Assembly (NCBI GenBank): GCA_030432905.1
Contig: JAUILU010000001.1
Coordinates: 1,240,001 to 1,304,000 of the forward strand
Source of the DNA: Phycisphaerae bacterium
Lineage (GTDB): Bacteria; Planctomycetota; Phycisphaerae; Phycisphaerales; UBA1924
Reading direction: 5' to 3'
Length of the DNA stretch: 64,000 bases
Part shown: positions 34,887-44,625 of the stretch, in pieces
Layout: each line of letters starts with the position of its first letter
Numbering within the stretch: position 1 is the first letter of the stretch
Program-made: the position numbers and the translations under genes
Notes under the pieces: model-generated
The model's input: the letters and a program-made list of their open reading frames with translations, nothing else
Databases searched by the model: none
What the model was told of the DNA's origin: nothing

Positions 34887-36806
34887 ATGCTTGTCAGCGA
34901 TTCCAGGCCGAGAAACCTCAAATGGATCCACGCGGGGCCGCTGCTCTACGGCGACTGGGGCACAAGCCGCCTCTACGTCCTCGGGCTCGCATTCCTCTAC
35001 ACCGCGCATACAAGCGTGCTCTACCTGGCCGCCATTGGTCTGCTGATGATCGCGGTAAGCTGGGCCTACACCATTGTTTGCAAGAGCTTCCCCGACGGCG
35101 GCGGCGTCTACACCGCGGCCCGCCAGCTCAGCCCGACCCTCTCGGTCATCGGCTCGACGCTCCTGCTCTCGGGTTACATCATGACCGCCGCGATCAGCGT
35201 GGTCGAAGCGTTCCACTACTTCGGGACATCCCACAGCCTGACCGTGCCGCTGGCATTGGCGACGCTTGTTTTCGTCGGGTTTATTAATTGGTTCGGCGCC
35301 CGAGCCGCGGGCCGATTCGCGCTGATCGTCGCGATGACCGCGCTCGGCGTGTCGGCGATCATGTTCGTTTTCAGCGTGCCCTTCTTCCTCAAGGGCATCC
35401 AGACGATCGACTTCGACTACCTCAAACACACAAGCCCCGGCAACGCGTGGGTCGCGTTCACGGGCATCTGCCTCGCGCTGGCGGGTGTCGAGGCGGTCGC
35501 GAACATGACTGGCCTGATGACCCACCCGGTCGAGAAAACCGCTAAACGCACCATCTGGCCCGTGACTCTTGAGGTCGTGGCGCTCAACATGTTCTTCGGC
35601 CTAGCCCTCGCGGGCCTGAGCTTCACGGTCGGCGACACTTCGCTCGCCGAGACGCACGCGCCGCACATCGAGCAGCTCGCCGAGATGCAGGCACAGGTCG
35701 ATGCGGGCACGATGTCCGCGGAGCACTTCGCCGAGTTCGAGCACGAGGTCGAGCAGTACACCAACGCCTCGATGCGTGTGATCGCCCAAGAGTCCGGCGA
35801 ACACATGTTCGGCGAATCCTTCGGCGCAGTCTCGGGCAACGTCGCGGGCATCGCGTTCGGGCTCCTTCTTCTGAGCGCTACGAACACCGCGGTTATGGCG
35901 ATGGTCTCCGTGCTCTTTGCGATGGCCAAGGACAAAGAGCTGCCCGGCAAGCTGACGAACCTCAACTACTCGGGTGTGCCGTGGGTCGGGCTTCTCGTCT
36001 CGGTCGCGATCCCCGCGGGCGTGATTATCATCGAGCAGGACGTGACCGTGCTGGCCAAGCTGTATGTGCTCGGCGTGTGCGGCGCGATTACCGTGACGCT
36101 TCTGTCAGTCGCGGTCAACAAGAAGCTCGAGATCGGCAACCTCAGCCGAGCCGGTCTCTGGGTGCTCGGACTGTTCCTGCTCTCGATTACGGTCACGATC
36201 GGTGTCACACAGCTCGTTTCCACCGCGTTCAGCGGCACGCTCATCGCTCTGGCGCTCGGGTCCCGATGGGTCATGGCGAGGGTTCAGAAGGAAGCGCCCG
36301 AACCGCTGGCGGTGCCCGAACAGGGCTGGCTCGCAGAGCTCAAGAAGCCGACAATCCAGATCGACCCGACCAAGCCGGCGATCATGCTCGCCGCTCGTGG
36401 TCGCAACCAGTCGGACTTCGCGGTGGACCTCGCCAAGCGGCGCGGCGCCACGCTGTACGCGATCTTTGTCCGCTCGCTCCGCGTGATGGATGTCATCCCC
36501 GGGCAGGTGCCCGACGTCGAGCACGACCCGGACGCGCAGGAAGCACTCGGCACCACCGCGGCGCTGGCGGCAGAAGCCGGCGTCCCGTTCGTCCCGATCT
36601 ACGTCACCAGCCCCGAGATCGTTGACGAGATCCTCGACTACACCGTCACGCACCTCTGCGACACGCTGATCATGGGTAAGACGCGCCGGTCGTTCTTCGC
36701 ACGCAAGCTCGACGTCGATGTGGTCGGCAGGGTCGCCTCGCTTCTGCCCGAGAGCGTGGCGTTGATTACGCGTTCTGCGAGCACGCCGCACGTCGCAAAG
36801 AGCTAA
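34887..36806 (+). CDS. APC-family amino acid permease fused to a USP domain
   Basis: 639 residues. About twelve TM helices fill residues 15-460, with the early APC segment GDWGTSRLYVLGLAF and the PDGGGVYTAARQ stretch of helix 2. A long acidic extracytoplasmic or cytoplasmic loop at about 245-300 is unusual. The C-terminal residues about 495-635 form a universal stress protein-like domain (LAARGRNQSDFAVDLAKRRGATLYAIFV, then LIMGKTRRSFFARKLDVDVV), the usual ATP-binding glycines being partly kept. Some archaeal and bacterial APC and CPA transporters carry such C-terminal USP domains as regulatory units. Substrate is not predictable. The gene runs 29 bp ahead of pcrA on the same strand. Confidence 0.88.
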   Translation: MLVSDSRPRNLKWIHAGPLLYGDWGTSRLYVLGLAFLYTAHTSVLYLAAIGLLMIAVSWAYTIVCKSFPDGGGVYTAARQLSPTLSVIGSTLLLSGYIMTAAISVVEAFHYFGTSHSLTVPLALATLVFVGFINWFGARAAGRFALIVAMTALGVSAIMFVFSVPFFLKGIQTIDFDYLKHTSPGNAWVAFTGICLALAGVEAVANMTGLMTHPVEKTAKRTIWPVTLEVVALNMFFGLALAGLSFTVGDTSLAETHAPHIEQLAEMQAQVDAGTMSAEHFAEFEHEVEQYTNASMRVIAQESGEHMFGESFGAVSGNVAGIAFGLLLLSATNTAVMAMVSVLFAMAKDKELPGKLTNLNYSGVPWVGLLVSVAIPAGVIIIEQDVTVLAKLYVLGVCGAITVTLLSVAVNKKLEIGNLSRAGLWVLGLFLLSITVTIGVTQLVSTAFSGTLIALALGSRWVMARVQKEAPEPLAVPEQGWLAELKKPTIQIDPTKPAIMLAARGRNQSDFAVDLAKRRGATLYAIFVRSLRVMDVIPGQVPDVEHDPDAQEALGTTAALAAEAGVPFVPIYVTSPEIVDEILDYTVTHLCDTLIMGKTRRSFFARKLDVDVVGRVASLLPESVALITRSASTPHVAKS

Positions 36807-36835
36807 TCCCGCGGTAGGCAACCTACGCTCTTTGC

Positions 36836-39214
36836 ATGACGGAAACGCCCGAACAGACTCAGCCAGAATCCCCGCTTCTTTCGGGCCTGACCAACTCGCA
36901 GCGAGAAGCGACGACCGCGCTCGAAGGCCCGATCCTCGTGCTCGCCGCGGCTGGTTCTGGCAAGACCCGAGTCATCACCCGCCGCGTCGCGTACCTCATC
37001 GAGCAGGGCGTGCCCGCGTGGTCGATTTTGGCGCTGACCTTTACGAACAAGGCCGCCGCCGAGATGCGCGAGCGTATCGACGCGATCCTCGGCTCGGGAC
37101 AGGCGCGAGGTCTGGTCGTCACGACGTTCCACAGCCTCTGCGCCAGACTTCTGCGCCGGTACGCCGAGGTGATCGGGCTGAACCCGGACTACTCGATCTA
37201 CGACACCGCCGACCAGATGGCGCTCGTCAAACGCATCCTCAAGAATCTGGATCTCTCGACCAGCAACTTCCCGCCGAGGTCCGTGCTGAGCGCGATCAGC
37301 AACGCCAAGAACGAGCTGATCGACGCCGAGGCGTTCGCGGCTCAGGCGATGGACTTCTCCACGCGCAAGATCGCGGACATCTACACCGAGTACCAGAAGG
37401 GCCTGAAGAAAGCCGGCGCGGTGGACTTCGACGACCTGCTTGTGCTCACGGTGAAGCTGCTCAAAGACCACGCCGAGGTGCGCCGCGAGTGTCAGGAACG
37501 CTGGCAGTGGCTCATGGTTGACGAGTATCAGGACACCAACGGCGCGCAGTTCGCGATCGCGTCGCTCATCGCGGGCACAAAGGAAGAACGAGGGGCGGCC
37601 CCGAACATCTTTGTCGTGGGCGATCCCGACCAGGCGATCTACGGTTGGCGCGGCGCGGACATCACCAACATCCTCGACTTCGAGGACCGATTCAACGGTG
37701 CTCGCGTGATCGCGCTGGGCGAAAACTTCCGATCGACCGCCCCGATCCTGTCGATCGCCGACACGCTCATCCGCAACAACAAGCAGCGCCGACACAAAGA
37801 CCTGTACACCTCCAAGCCCGGCGGCGATCGCGTCACCGTCACGCTCTGCCGGGATGAACGCCACGAAGCCGAGATCGTCACCGACTGGGTCCGCGACCTC
37901 GTGAACAACAGCGGCGACGGTGACCAGGAACTCTCATGGAATGACGCGGCGGTCTTCTACCGAACCAACGCCCTCTCTCGCGTCGTCGAAGACCAGTTCC
38001 GTAGAGCCGGCATCCCCTACGTCGTCGCGCGGGGCACGGCGTTCTACCAACGCGAAGAGATCAAAACCTCGCTCGCGTACCTGCGCGTCGTCGCAAACAC
38101 GAGCGACGACATCTCGCTCATGCGAGTCATCAACACTCCGACGCGGGGCATCGGAAAGGCGGCGCTCACCGGCGTGCAGATCTTCGCAGCCGACCGTGGC
38201 TTGCCGCTGTTCGAGGCGCTCGGGCAGGCCGACCAGGTCTCGACGATCACCGCGCGAGCGAAGAACTCGATCCGCACCTTTGTTGAATCGGTCGACGCTT
38301 GGAACGGCCGGGGCACGTTCATGGGCGCGAGCGTCTCGAGCTCGCTTCGCGATCTTGTCGAGCGTGTGATCGTCGAGTCGGGGCTTGAGAAGCACTACAA
38401 AGCTGCAGCCGCGAAGAACGAGGCGGAAGAAGACAGGCTGGACAACCTCGCCGAGCTTGTGTCGTCCGCTGCGGAGTTCGAGGAGAACTACGACCCTGCC
38501 GACGATCCGATGCAGTTCGACGCGGCGGTCGCGGGCGGCGAATCCGACGAGCCTCACATGCTCGCGCTGCTCCGTGCGTATCTCGAATCGGTCACGCTCG
38601 TCGCGGACGCCGACGCCGCGGAATCGGACAACGGCGCGGTCACACTCATGACGCTGCACGCGGCCAAGGGTCTCGAATTCCCGATCGTCGCGATGGTCGG
38701 CCTCGAAGAGAACGTGCTCCCCCACTCACGCGCCAACTTCGCCGACAGCGAACTCGAAGAAGAACGCCGGCTCTGCTTCGTCGGCATTACGCGCGCGATG
38801 AAGCTCCTGCACATGACCTCCGCGAAGTACAGGACCGTTAGAGGAATCTCTGAACGCACGATCCCCAGCCGATTCATCGACGAGATCGGCAGCGAGCACG
38901 TCGATATCGTGGACCGCGCCGACTCGCTCGGCGGGTACTCACCGAGCACGGGCACCGACGAGAACTGGGACGATGTGCAGCCCGTGCCGCAGATCCGAAC
39001 ATTCGACTCGGCGCGCGAGGCACAAAAAGCCCGCGAGGGCAACATCATGGCGGCGTCGCTCAAAGAGGGCAAAGCCGTCCGCCACCCGCGGTTCGGCGTC
39101 GGCAAGATTGTTTCGGTGACCTCGGGCGCCAACGCGCGTGCAAAGATCAACTTCCGAAGCGTGGGCGTCAAGACACTCGTGCTTGAGTACGCGAGGCTTG
39201 AGCTTGCCGACTAG
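36836..39214 (+). CDS. pcrA: UvrD/PcrA-type superfamily 1 DNA helicase
   Basis: 792 residues. It unwinds DNA 3'-5' in nucleotide excision repair and removes proteins from DNA. Motifs: the Q-motif LTNSQREA, Walker A AAAGSGKT near residue 37, TFTNKAAAEM (Ia), DEYQDTN (II), GDPDQAIYGWRGA (III), NFRST (IV), TLMTLHAAKGLEFP (V), and EEERRLCFVGITRAM (VI). The C-terminus has the PcrA/UvrD Tudor-like fold (GKAVRHPRFGVGKIVSV), the known RNA polymerase contact. With uvrA and uvrB in the same window, a role in repair is natural. It ends directly against the next convergent gene with no gap. Confidence 0.96.
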   Translation: MTETPEQTQPESPLLSGLTNSQREATTALEGPILVLAAAGSGKTRVITRRVAYLIEQGVPAWSILALTFTNKAAAEMRERIDAILGSGQARGLVVTTFHSLCARLLRRYAEVIGLNPDYSIYDTADQMALVKRILKNLDLSTSNFPPRSVLSAISNAKNELIDAEAFAAQAMDFSTRKIADIYTEYQKGLKKAGAVDFDDLLVLTVKLLKDHAEVRRECQERWQWLMVDEYQDTNGAQFAIASLIAGTKEERGAAPNIFVVGDPDQAIYGWRGADITNILDFEDRFNGARVIALGENFRSTAPILSIADTLIRNNKQRRHKDLYTSKPGGDRVTVTLCRDERHEAEIVTDWVRDLVNNSGDGDQELSWNDAAVFYRTNALSRVVEDQFRRAGIPYVVARGTAFYQREEIKTSLAYLRVVANTSDDISLMRVINTPTRGIGKAALTGVQIFAADRGLPLFEALGQADQVSTITARAKNSIRTFVESVDAWNGRGTFMGASVSSSLRDLVERVIVESGLEKHYKAAAAKNEAEEDRLDNLAELVSSAAEFEENYDPADDPMQFDAAVAGGESDEPHMLALLRAYLESVTLVADADAAESDNGAVTLMTLHAAKGLEFPIVAMVGLEENVLPHSRANFADSELEEERRLCFVGITRAMKLLHMTSAKYRTVRGISERTIPSRFIDEIGSEHVDIVDRADSLGGYSPSTGTDENWDDVQPVPQIRTFDSAREAQKAREGNIMAASLKEGKAVRHPRFGVGKIVSVTSGANARAKINFRSVGVKTLVLEYARLELAD

Positions 39215-40750
39215 CTAAGCCGGGCCGATGCCGCGGTAGAGCTGCTGCACACGGTCGGCCTGCTGTCGGCGGACCGATTCGAGCACGAGCCTGGGCACGC
39301 GGAACGACTGCTCCGTCGAGGTCACGTTCGAGCAGTGCTCGTTCAGGCACGCGTACAGGAATTTGAACGCGTCGCGGGGCTGGTGCATCTGATCCAGCGC
39401 ATCGACCAGGTCCTGACGTGTCACGTCCTCGGCGAAGAGGTCCAGCAGCGAAACGTCCTCGGAACCGTCGGCCCTGCACGCGGCGAGGCGCGCCTCACAC
39501 AAGTCATACAGTGTCGGGCCCGACCATGTCAGCCGTTCGACGAGGTTCTGCTTGTCGAGGCGTGCTTCCTGGAAGAAGCTGGTCGATTCCTTGAACAGCG
39601 CGTGGCGAAGCTCGATCGGCAGGAGCATCTTAATGCCGAGGCCCTCTTGCTGGAGGAACTTGTTGTTGAGCATGGGCCAGACGACCGCGCGCATGCGGTC
39701 AGCGTCGCCGTTGATGAGCGTGGGCTCGTCGACGCGGTCGAGAATGACGATGATCGATGAATAGCCGAACCCTGAGATCGCCTGCTTGAACTTGGTCAGG
39801 AGCGCGTACCGGGTGTCATCGGAGTCGGTCAACGGGAGCACGCCGCTCTGTCTGAGCGCGGGGTCGAGCTGCCTGAGCGACTCGGAGTAGCTGAGGTCGG
39901 AACGCGTGCTGCCGCGGATCTGCCGGCGGACCTTGCGGGTCAGCCTGCGGAGCGCGAGGTTGTCCCACGCGACTTTCTTGAGCAGCAGCCCGAGCCAGAC
40001 CGCGACCGCTCCGAAGAAGAGCGACATCCACACAACGTTCTGCGGGTCACCATCGAGAACGAGGAACACGACAAGGACTGCCGCGGGCAGCACCCAGCCG
40101 CCGTAGCCGAGCAAACTCCAGAGCAGAACCGAACCGGGCAGACCGAGCCGGAGCGACTTGCGCAGCTTCGTGGTGCGCTCGTGCGCGCGGTCGGGTCTGT
40201 CGTAGAGCATCTGCAGAAGCAGCAGATCTTTCTTGCTCGTCGGATCGAGCGCACGCGCGGTTCGGCGGACCGACTCACCGAGATCGGTGGACCGACCGGA
40301 AGCGGTCTCGCCCACGATCGCATCGACAACGCCCGGCACAACTCGCATCAGGATCCCGTCAACGTGATCAACGAGCCGGATGCGGTTGAGCGAATCGAGC
40401 ACATCGCCCGCGCCGCAGCGCTGGTGGAACTGATCCAGCAGCGTGTTCAGCTCGTCGTACGCGACGAGCATGACCTTCTTCTCCGGATTGGCCTTGTTGT
40501 GCTCCGCGATTCGGCCCGCGATCTGCATGCGGATCGCCGTCTTGCCCGAGCCCTTCTCGCCGAACACGATCGAGGTCGAGGGGAACTCGAGTTGGCCGAT
40601 GATTTTCTCGAAGTCGGAGTGCGCAGCTCTGGGCCTGCCCTCGGCGTCGGCCTGCGACAGCCGCGAGAACACCGCGTCCTGCCGGGCTTCCTCGCCGCGG
40701 AAAGGGTTCTCGGATATGGACCAATGATCAAAGAACTGCTGCAGATTCAT
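39215..40750 (-). CDS. membrane-spanning P-loop ATPase of unknown function
   Basis: 511 residues. The N-terminal part has Walker A GEKGSGKT at residues 64-71 after a helical lead (FFDHWSISENPFRGEEA). About residues 203-262 are three closely packed hydrophobic segments, inserted between the Walker A part and a late Walker B-like strand IIVILDRVDEP (about 346-356). The remaining C-terminal half is helical and contains a charged FLQQEG-type segment and further helices. A membrane hairpin inserted in a P-loop NTPase recalls KAP ATPases, but I see no exact match. It is a single gene, convergent with pcrA and divided from a phosphohexomutase gene by 52 bp. Role unknown. Confidence 0.8.
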   Translation of the reverse strand: MNLQQFFDHWSISENPFRGEEARQDAVFSRLSQADAEGRPRAAHSDFEKIIGQLEFPSTSIVFGEKGSGKTAIRMQIAGRIAEHNKANPEKKVMLVAYDELNTLLDQFHQRCGAGDVLDSLNRIRLVDHVDGILMRVVPGVVDAIVGETASGRSTDLGESVRRTARALDPTSKKDLLLLQMLYDRPDRAHERTTKLRKSLRLGLPGSVLLWSLLGYGGWVLPAAVLVVFLVLDGDPQNVVWMSLFFGAVAVWLGLLLKKVAWDNLALRRLTRKVRRQIRGSTRSDLSYSESLRQLDPALRQSGVLPLTDSDDTRYALLTKFKQAISGFGYSSIIVILDRVDEPTLINGDADRMRAVVWPMLNNKFLQQEGLGIKMLLPIELRHALFKESTSFFQEARLDKQNLVERLTWSGPTLYDLCEARLAACRADGSEDVSLLDLFAEDVTRQDLVDALDQMHQPRDAFKFLYACLNEHCSNVTSTEQSFRVPRLVLESVRRQQADRVQQLYRGIGPA

Positions 40751-40802
40751 CTGACTCCGCCTCCGTCACTGAGTGACCGGCCCCGCGCTGACTACAGCCT
40801 AC

Positions 40803-42236
40803 CTAGTGAGCGACCTTCACGCCGAGCATGGGCTCGATCATCGCCAGCGTCTTGGCGAGCGTTTCCGGGTCCTTCGCCTCGGCGTTGAGCCTGAGCAGCG
40901 GCTCGGTGTTGCTCTTGCGGATGTTGCACCACCAGCCCTCGCGCTCGAAGCAATCGAGCGTCACGCCGTCGAGTTCTTCGATGTCCGCGTCGATCTCCGA
41001 GCCCGGCCCGATCTCTTCGATCAGAGCCGCGATGGCCTCGTCCTTCTCCTCGTTCTCGAAGTTGATCTCACCCGATTGGGCGTAGCGCGCGACCGGCGCG
41101 ATGAGTTCGCTCATCTTCTTGCCGCTCTTGGCGAGCATCGAGAGCACCGCGACCATGGCGATCGCGCCCGAGTCGGCGTTGAAGTTGTCGCGGAAGTAGA
41201 AGTGGCCCGAGAGCTCGCCGCCGAAGATGCCCTTCTCTTCCGCGAGCTCCTGCTTCATAAAGACATGCCCGACGCGCCCCTTGATCGGGATGCCGCCCGC
41301 CTTGACGATCTCTTCCTCGACCGCCTTGCTCGAACGCAGGTCGTAGACAATCGCCGAGCCCGGGTCTTCCTTCAGGAAGTACGGCGCCATGACCGCGGTC
41401 AGGTGGTCGCACCCGACGATCTGGCCCTTCTCATCGACAACAACACACCGGTCGGCGTCGCCGTCGAAGCAGATGCCCAGATCCGCGTTGTTCTTGATGA
41501 CCTCTTCCTGAAGCTGCACAAGGTTCGACGCGACAAGCGGGTTCGGCTCGTGCACGAACTCGCCCTTGGAGTTGTCGTAGTTGAGCTCGATAATCTCGAG
41601 GCCCTCGACGTTCTCGCCGTTCTTTCCGAAGATCTTGGGCGACATCGTGCCCGCCATGCCGTTGGAGGCATCGACAACGACCTTGAGGTTCTTGCCGTCG
41701 AGGTCGCAGAAGCTCAGGACGTGGTTAGCGTACTTGTCCCAGAGGTCGCGTTTCTCGGATCGGCCCGCGGTTGGGAGCGAGGGCGCAGTCGCCTTGGTGC
41801 GGTCGACCATCGCGGCGTGCTTGCGGATGAGACCCAGCCCGGTCGATTCGCCCGCGGGCTTGGCTTTGCGCTTCGAGATCTTAAAGCCGTTGTACTGCGG
41901 CGGGTTGTGGCTCGCGGTGACCATGACGCCGCCGGCGCAGTCGTAGTAGTTGATCGCGAAGTAGATCATGGGCGTGTCGCAGAGGCCGAGGTCGATCACG
42001 AACCCGCCCTGGTCGTTGATGCCCTTGATGAGGCGCTCGACGAGTGTCGGGCTTGAGAGCCGCATGTCTCGGCCGACGACGATGTTCTTCATCATCGGCG
42101 TGGTGTCGCCGTCGGCAGCCGCGTCGCTCAGCAGGAACTGCGAGGAGCCGAAGCCGATCTGCCATGCCATCTGGTCCGTGAGGAGATCCGGGTAGGTACC
42201 GCGAACGTCGTACGCTTTGAAGACTCGACCGAGCAT
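40803..42236 (-). CDS. phosphomannomutase/phosphoglucomutase
   Basis: 477 residues of the alpha-D-phosphohexomutase family. It interconverts mannose or glucose 6- and 1-phosphates, feeding sugar nucleotides for envelope polymers. The phosphoserine loop is TASHNPPQYNGFK, the magnesium loop is DGDADRC, the sugar-binding loop is GELSGH(F), and the phosphate-binding C-terminal loop is RKSNTEPLLRL. GELSGH and RKSNTEPLLR are the form found in PMM/PGM (AlgC/ManB) enzymes. The ATG has GGAGG seven bases upstream. Upstream on the minus strand is a possible TTGATC-N16-TAACAA promoter, weakly supported. Confidence 0.94.
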   Translation of the reverse strand: MLGRVFKAYDVRGTYPDLLTDQMAWQIGFGSSQFLLSDAAADGDTTPMMKNIVVGRDMRLSSPTLVERLIKGINDQGGFVIDLGLCDTPMIYFAINYYDCAGGVMVTASHNPPQYNGFKISKRKAKPAGESTGLGLIRKHAAMVDRTKATAPSLPTAGRSEKRDLWDKYANHVLSFCDLDGKNLKVVVDASNGMAGTMSPKIFGKNGENVEGLEIIELNYDNSKGEFVHEPNPLVASNLVQLQEEVIKNNADLGICFDGDADRCVVVDEKGQIVGCDHLTAVMAPYFLKEDPGSAIVYDLRSSKAVEEEIVKAGGIPIKGRVGHVFMKQELAEEKGIFGGELSGHFYFRDNFNADSGAIAMVAVLSMLAKSGKKMSELIAPVARYAQSGEINFENEEKDEAIAALIEEIGPGSEIDADIEELDGVTLDCFEREGWWCNIRKSNTEPLLRLNAEAKDPETLAKTLAMIEPMLGVKVAH

Positions 42237-42365
42237 GAAGCAATTCCTCCGAGTTTGGCCGGCCCGCGATTCGAGCCGAGGACCGCAGGGTAGCGCCCGC
42301 GTGTCAAGATTTCACACTTGTTAGGATATTGATAGTAAAGATCAACCGAGTCTTCGCCTATCCCG

Positions 42366-44582
42366 TCAGAACGGCAAATCATCCGGGTCGAACGACTCGT
42401 GCTCGGGCCGCTCTCTTGGTTCGATCGGCTCGACTCTCTGGGTCGCGAGGCTGATCGGCTGGCTGCCGTCGATCTTTCTGATCTTGACACCCTCGGGCAG
42501 TGCCGCGACGAAGTACCGCCCGTAGCCCGTCGTCACAATCCGCGGGTCGAGAACCACAACCCGGCCCGAGTCCGACTTGCTCCGGATGAGCCTGCCGAAT
42601 CCTTGCTTGAAACGGATCACCGCGCGCGGGATCGACTCCTCGCGGAACGGGTCCCTGCCGCTTTCTTTGATTCGTTCGAGCCTCGCCTCGGTCAGTGGCC
42701 TGCCCGGAGGATCGAAAGGCAGACGCGTGATGATCACGTTCCGCAGCCCCTCGCCCTGCACATCCACACCCTGCCAGAAACTCGCGGCACCAAGCAGCAC
42801 CGACCGCGGGTCATCCTTGAACGCGGCGAGCATCTCCGAACGCGATGCGCCCCGGCCCTGCACAAACAGCGGGATGCCCTGCTCTACCAGATCGAGCTTG
42901 ATCGCGTCGGCGACCGCGTAGAGAGCCGCGAAACTCGTGAACAGAACGAACGCCCCGCCGTCGGTGTGCTCGATGTGCGAGAGCACTCGCTTGGCAAGCT
43001 CGGCGTGGTACGTCGCGCCCTTGCTGGTCATGCCGCCTGTGCCGAAGTTCTGGGGCGAGGGCATCGTGGTATCGACAACGAGTTCTGTCTGCGCCGCGTG
43101 ATCGAACGGGCTGCCGAGCTGGAGCACATCCGCGTTCTCGCACCCCAGCCGATCGATCAGGTGCGCAAACGCGGTCTCCTGTCGCTCTCTCGGTTCTTCT
43201 TCGCCGACGCTCCTGGTCGTCAGCGTCGCGCTCGCAAGCACCACCGACCTCGGTAACGGCGAGTGCTCCTCGTCGAGGTCACGCTTGAACAGCTCGTCAC
43301 GCAGGATCGGCGCCACCTCGATCGGCGAGCACTGGATCTTGACGCTCGGCGTCCTGTACCCCTGCGACCGGCTCACCTCGACCCAGTACGCGCAGCCCTC
43401 GAGCGTCTGCTCGATGATGATGTGCGCCGAGTCTGAGATGTCCGAAGCCCGCTCGGCGTAGGACTGCAGCTCGAACTTGTCCGCCTCGTACAGGCACATG
43501 TCCTTGAGCAGTCGGAGCCGAGTCGCGAGCTGACTAAAGATCGGGGAGATGATGTTGTCCACGACCGCCCGCTCACGGACCCGGCCACCGGCGTTCTTGT
43601 TCTGGTCGTGCCAGAAGATGAGCGACTCGAAGAACGCGCCGCTGGCGTCGCGCGCGTCCTGCACCGCAGCCACCGCTTTCTGGACGTGCTGGGTCTCGTT
43701 CGAGTTAAGCTGCAGCTGAGGCAGGAACCCCTTAAGCCCCTTCTCGACGAACAGCTGACGCAGCAAGTGCTGCACGCGTCCCTCGGTGAGCGACACGCCG
43801 AAGTGCTCGCTGGCGACGTCCTCGATCATGTGCGCCTCGTCGAGCACGACGTGGTCGTACCTCGGCAAGAACCCGACGCCCCGGCTGCGAAGCGCGAGAT
43901 CGCTGAAGAACAACGCGTGGTTGCAGATGAGCAGGTTCGATCGCTCCATCTTCCGCCGCGAGCGCTGGTAGAAACAGATGTCGTGGTTCGGGCAGCGTCG
44001 GCCCATGCAGTTGCCCGAGTCAGAGCGGACGCTGTCCCACACACCGGGCCTTTCGAGCTGCGGGAGTGTCGATCTCGTCCCGTCGCGTGTCTCGCGCGCC
44101 CAGTCCTCAACGATGTGCAGCGACCCGCGCGCACTGGCGTCAACAAAGAGCTTGTCCTGACGCTTGCTCGCGAGTTCGAGCCTGCGCAGACTGAGGTAGT
44201 TGCCGCGACCGATGACGATCGCGGGCCTGAGCAGCGCCGTCGGGTCGTGCTCCTGCAGCGCTTCGCCCGAGAGCTCGCCAAGGTCGAGCGCTTTCATGAG
44301 CATGGGCAGGTCTTTGCGGACGATCTGCTCCTGAAGCGCGATGGTGTTGGTTGCGATGACGACCGTTTCGCCGTGGGCAACGCACCTCTGGATCGCCGGT
44401 AGCAGGTACGCGTAGCTCTTTCCGACGCCGGTTCCTGCTTCCGCGAGCAGCCTGCCGCCCGAATGCATCGCCTTGGTGACGGCAGCCGTCATCTGGATCT
44501 GCTCTTGGCGTGGTTCGTAGCCCTCGCCGAGCATGGCCGCGATCGGGCCGGCTTCTGATAGTGCTTCTGTTGGGCTGATCAC
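42366..44582 (-). CDS. DinG/XPD-type superfamily 2 DNA helicase
   Basis: About 738 residues from the GTG at 44582 (ORF open from 44735). Walker A is AEAGTGVGKSY. The iron-sulfur domain shows C-x4-C-x5-C in SGNCMGRRCPNHDICF. The position where DinG has its first Cys (after GR-x-NYL) is Ser here. DEAH box is LDEAHMIED. Motifs V and VI are FWQGVDVQGEGLRNVIITRLPF and QGFGRLIRS. DinG-type helicases unwind 5'-3' and act on R-loops and G-quadruplexes. The start lies 44 bp from the divergent secreted-esterase gene. The C-terminus ends in a short acidic tail. Confidence 0.93.
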   Translation of the reverse strand: MISPTEALSEAGPIAAMLGEGYEPRQEQIQMTAAVTKAMHSGGRLLAEAGTGVGKSYAYLLPAIQRCVAHGETVVIATNTIALQEQIVRKDLPMLMKALDLGELSGEALQEHDPTALLRPAIVIGRGNYLSLRRLELASKRQDKLFVDASARGSLHIVEDWARETRDGTRSTLPQLERPGVWDSVRSDSGNCMGRRCPNHDICFYQRSRRKMERSNLLICNHALFFSDLALRSRGVGFLPRYDHVVLDEAHMIEDVASEHFGVSLTEGRVQHLLRQLFVEKGLKGFLPQLQLNSNETQHVQKAVAAVQDARDASGAFFESLIFWHDQNKNAGGRVRERAVVDNIISPIFSQLATRLRLLKDMCLYEADKFELQSYAERASDISDSAHIIIEQTLEGCAYWVEVSRSQGYRTPSVKIQCSPIEVAPILRDELFKRDLDEEHSPLPRSVVLASATLTTRSVGEEEPRERQETAFAHLIDRLGCENADVLQLGSPFDHAAQTELVVDTTMPSPQNFGTGGMTSKGATYHAELAKRVLSHIEHTDGGAFVLFTSFAALYAVADAIKLDLVEQGIPLFVQGRGASRSEMLAAFKDDPRSVLLGAASFWQGVDVQGEGLRNVIITRLPFDPPGRPLTEARLERIKESGRDPFREESIPRAVIRFKQGFGRLIRSKSDSGRVVVLDPRIVTTGYGRYFVAALPEGVKIRKIDGSQPISLATQRVEPIEPRERPEHESFDPDDLPF

Positions 44583-44625
44583 GCAGAGAGTGTACGATGC
44601 ACCACCCCTACTGAAAGGACCAAAC

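Noticed and set aside
40773-42056. 427-residue plus-strand ORF
   Set aside because: Antisense of the phosphohexomutase gene.
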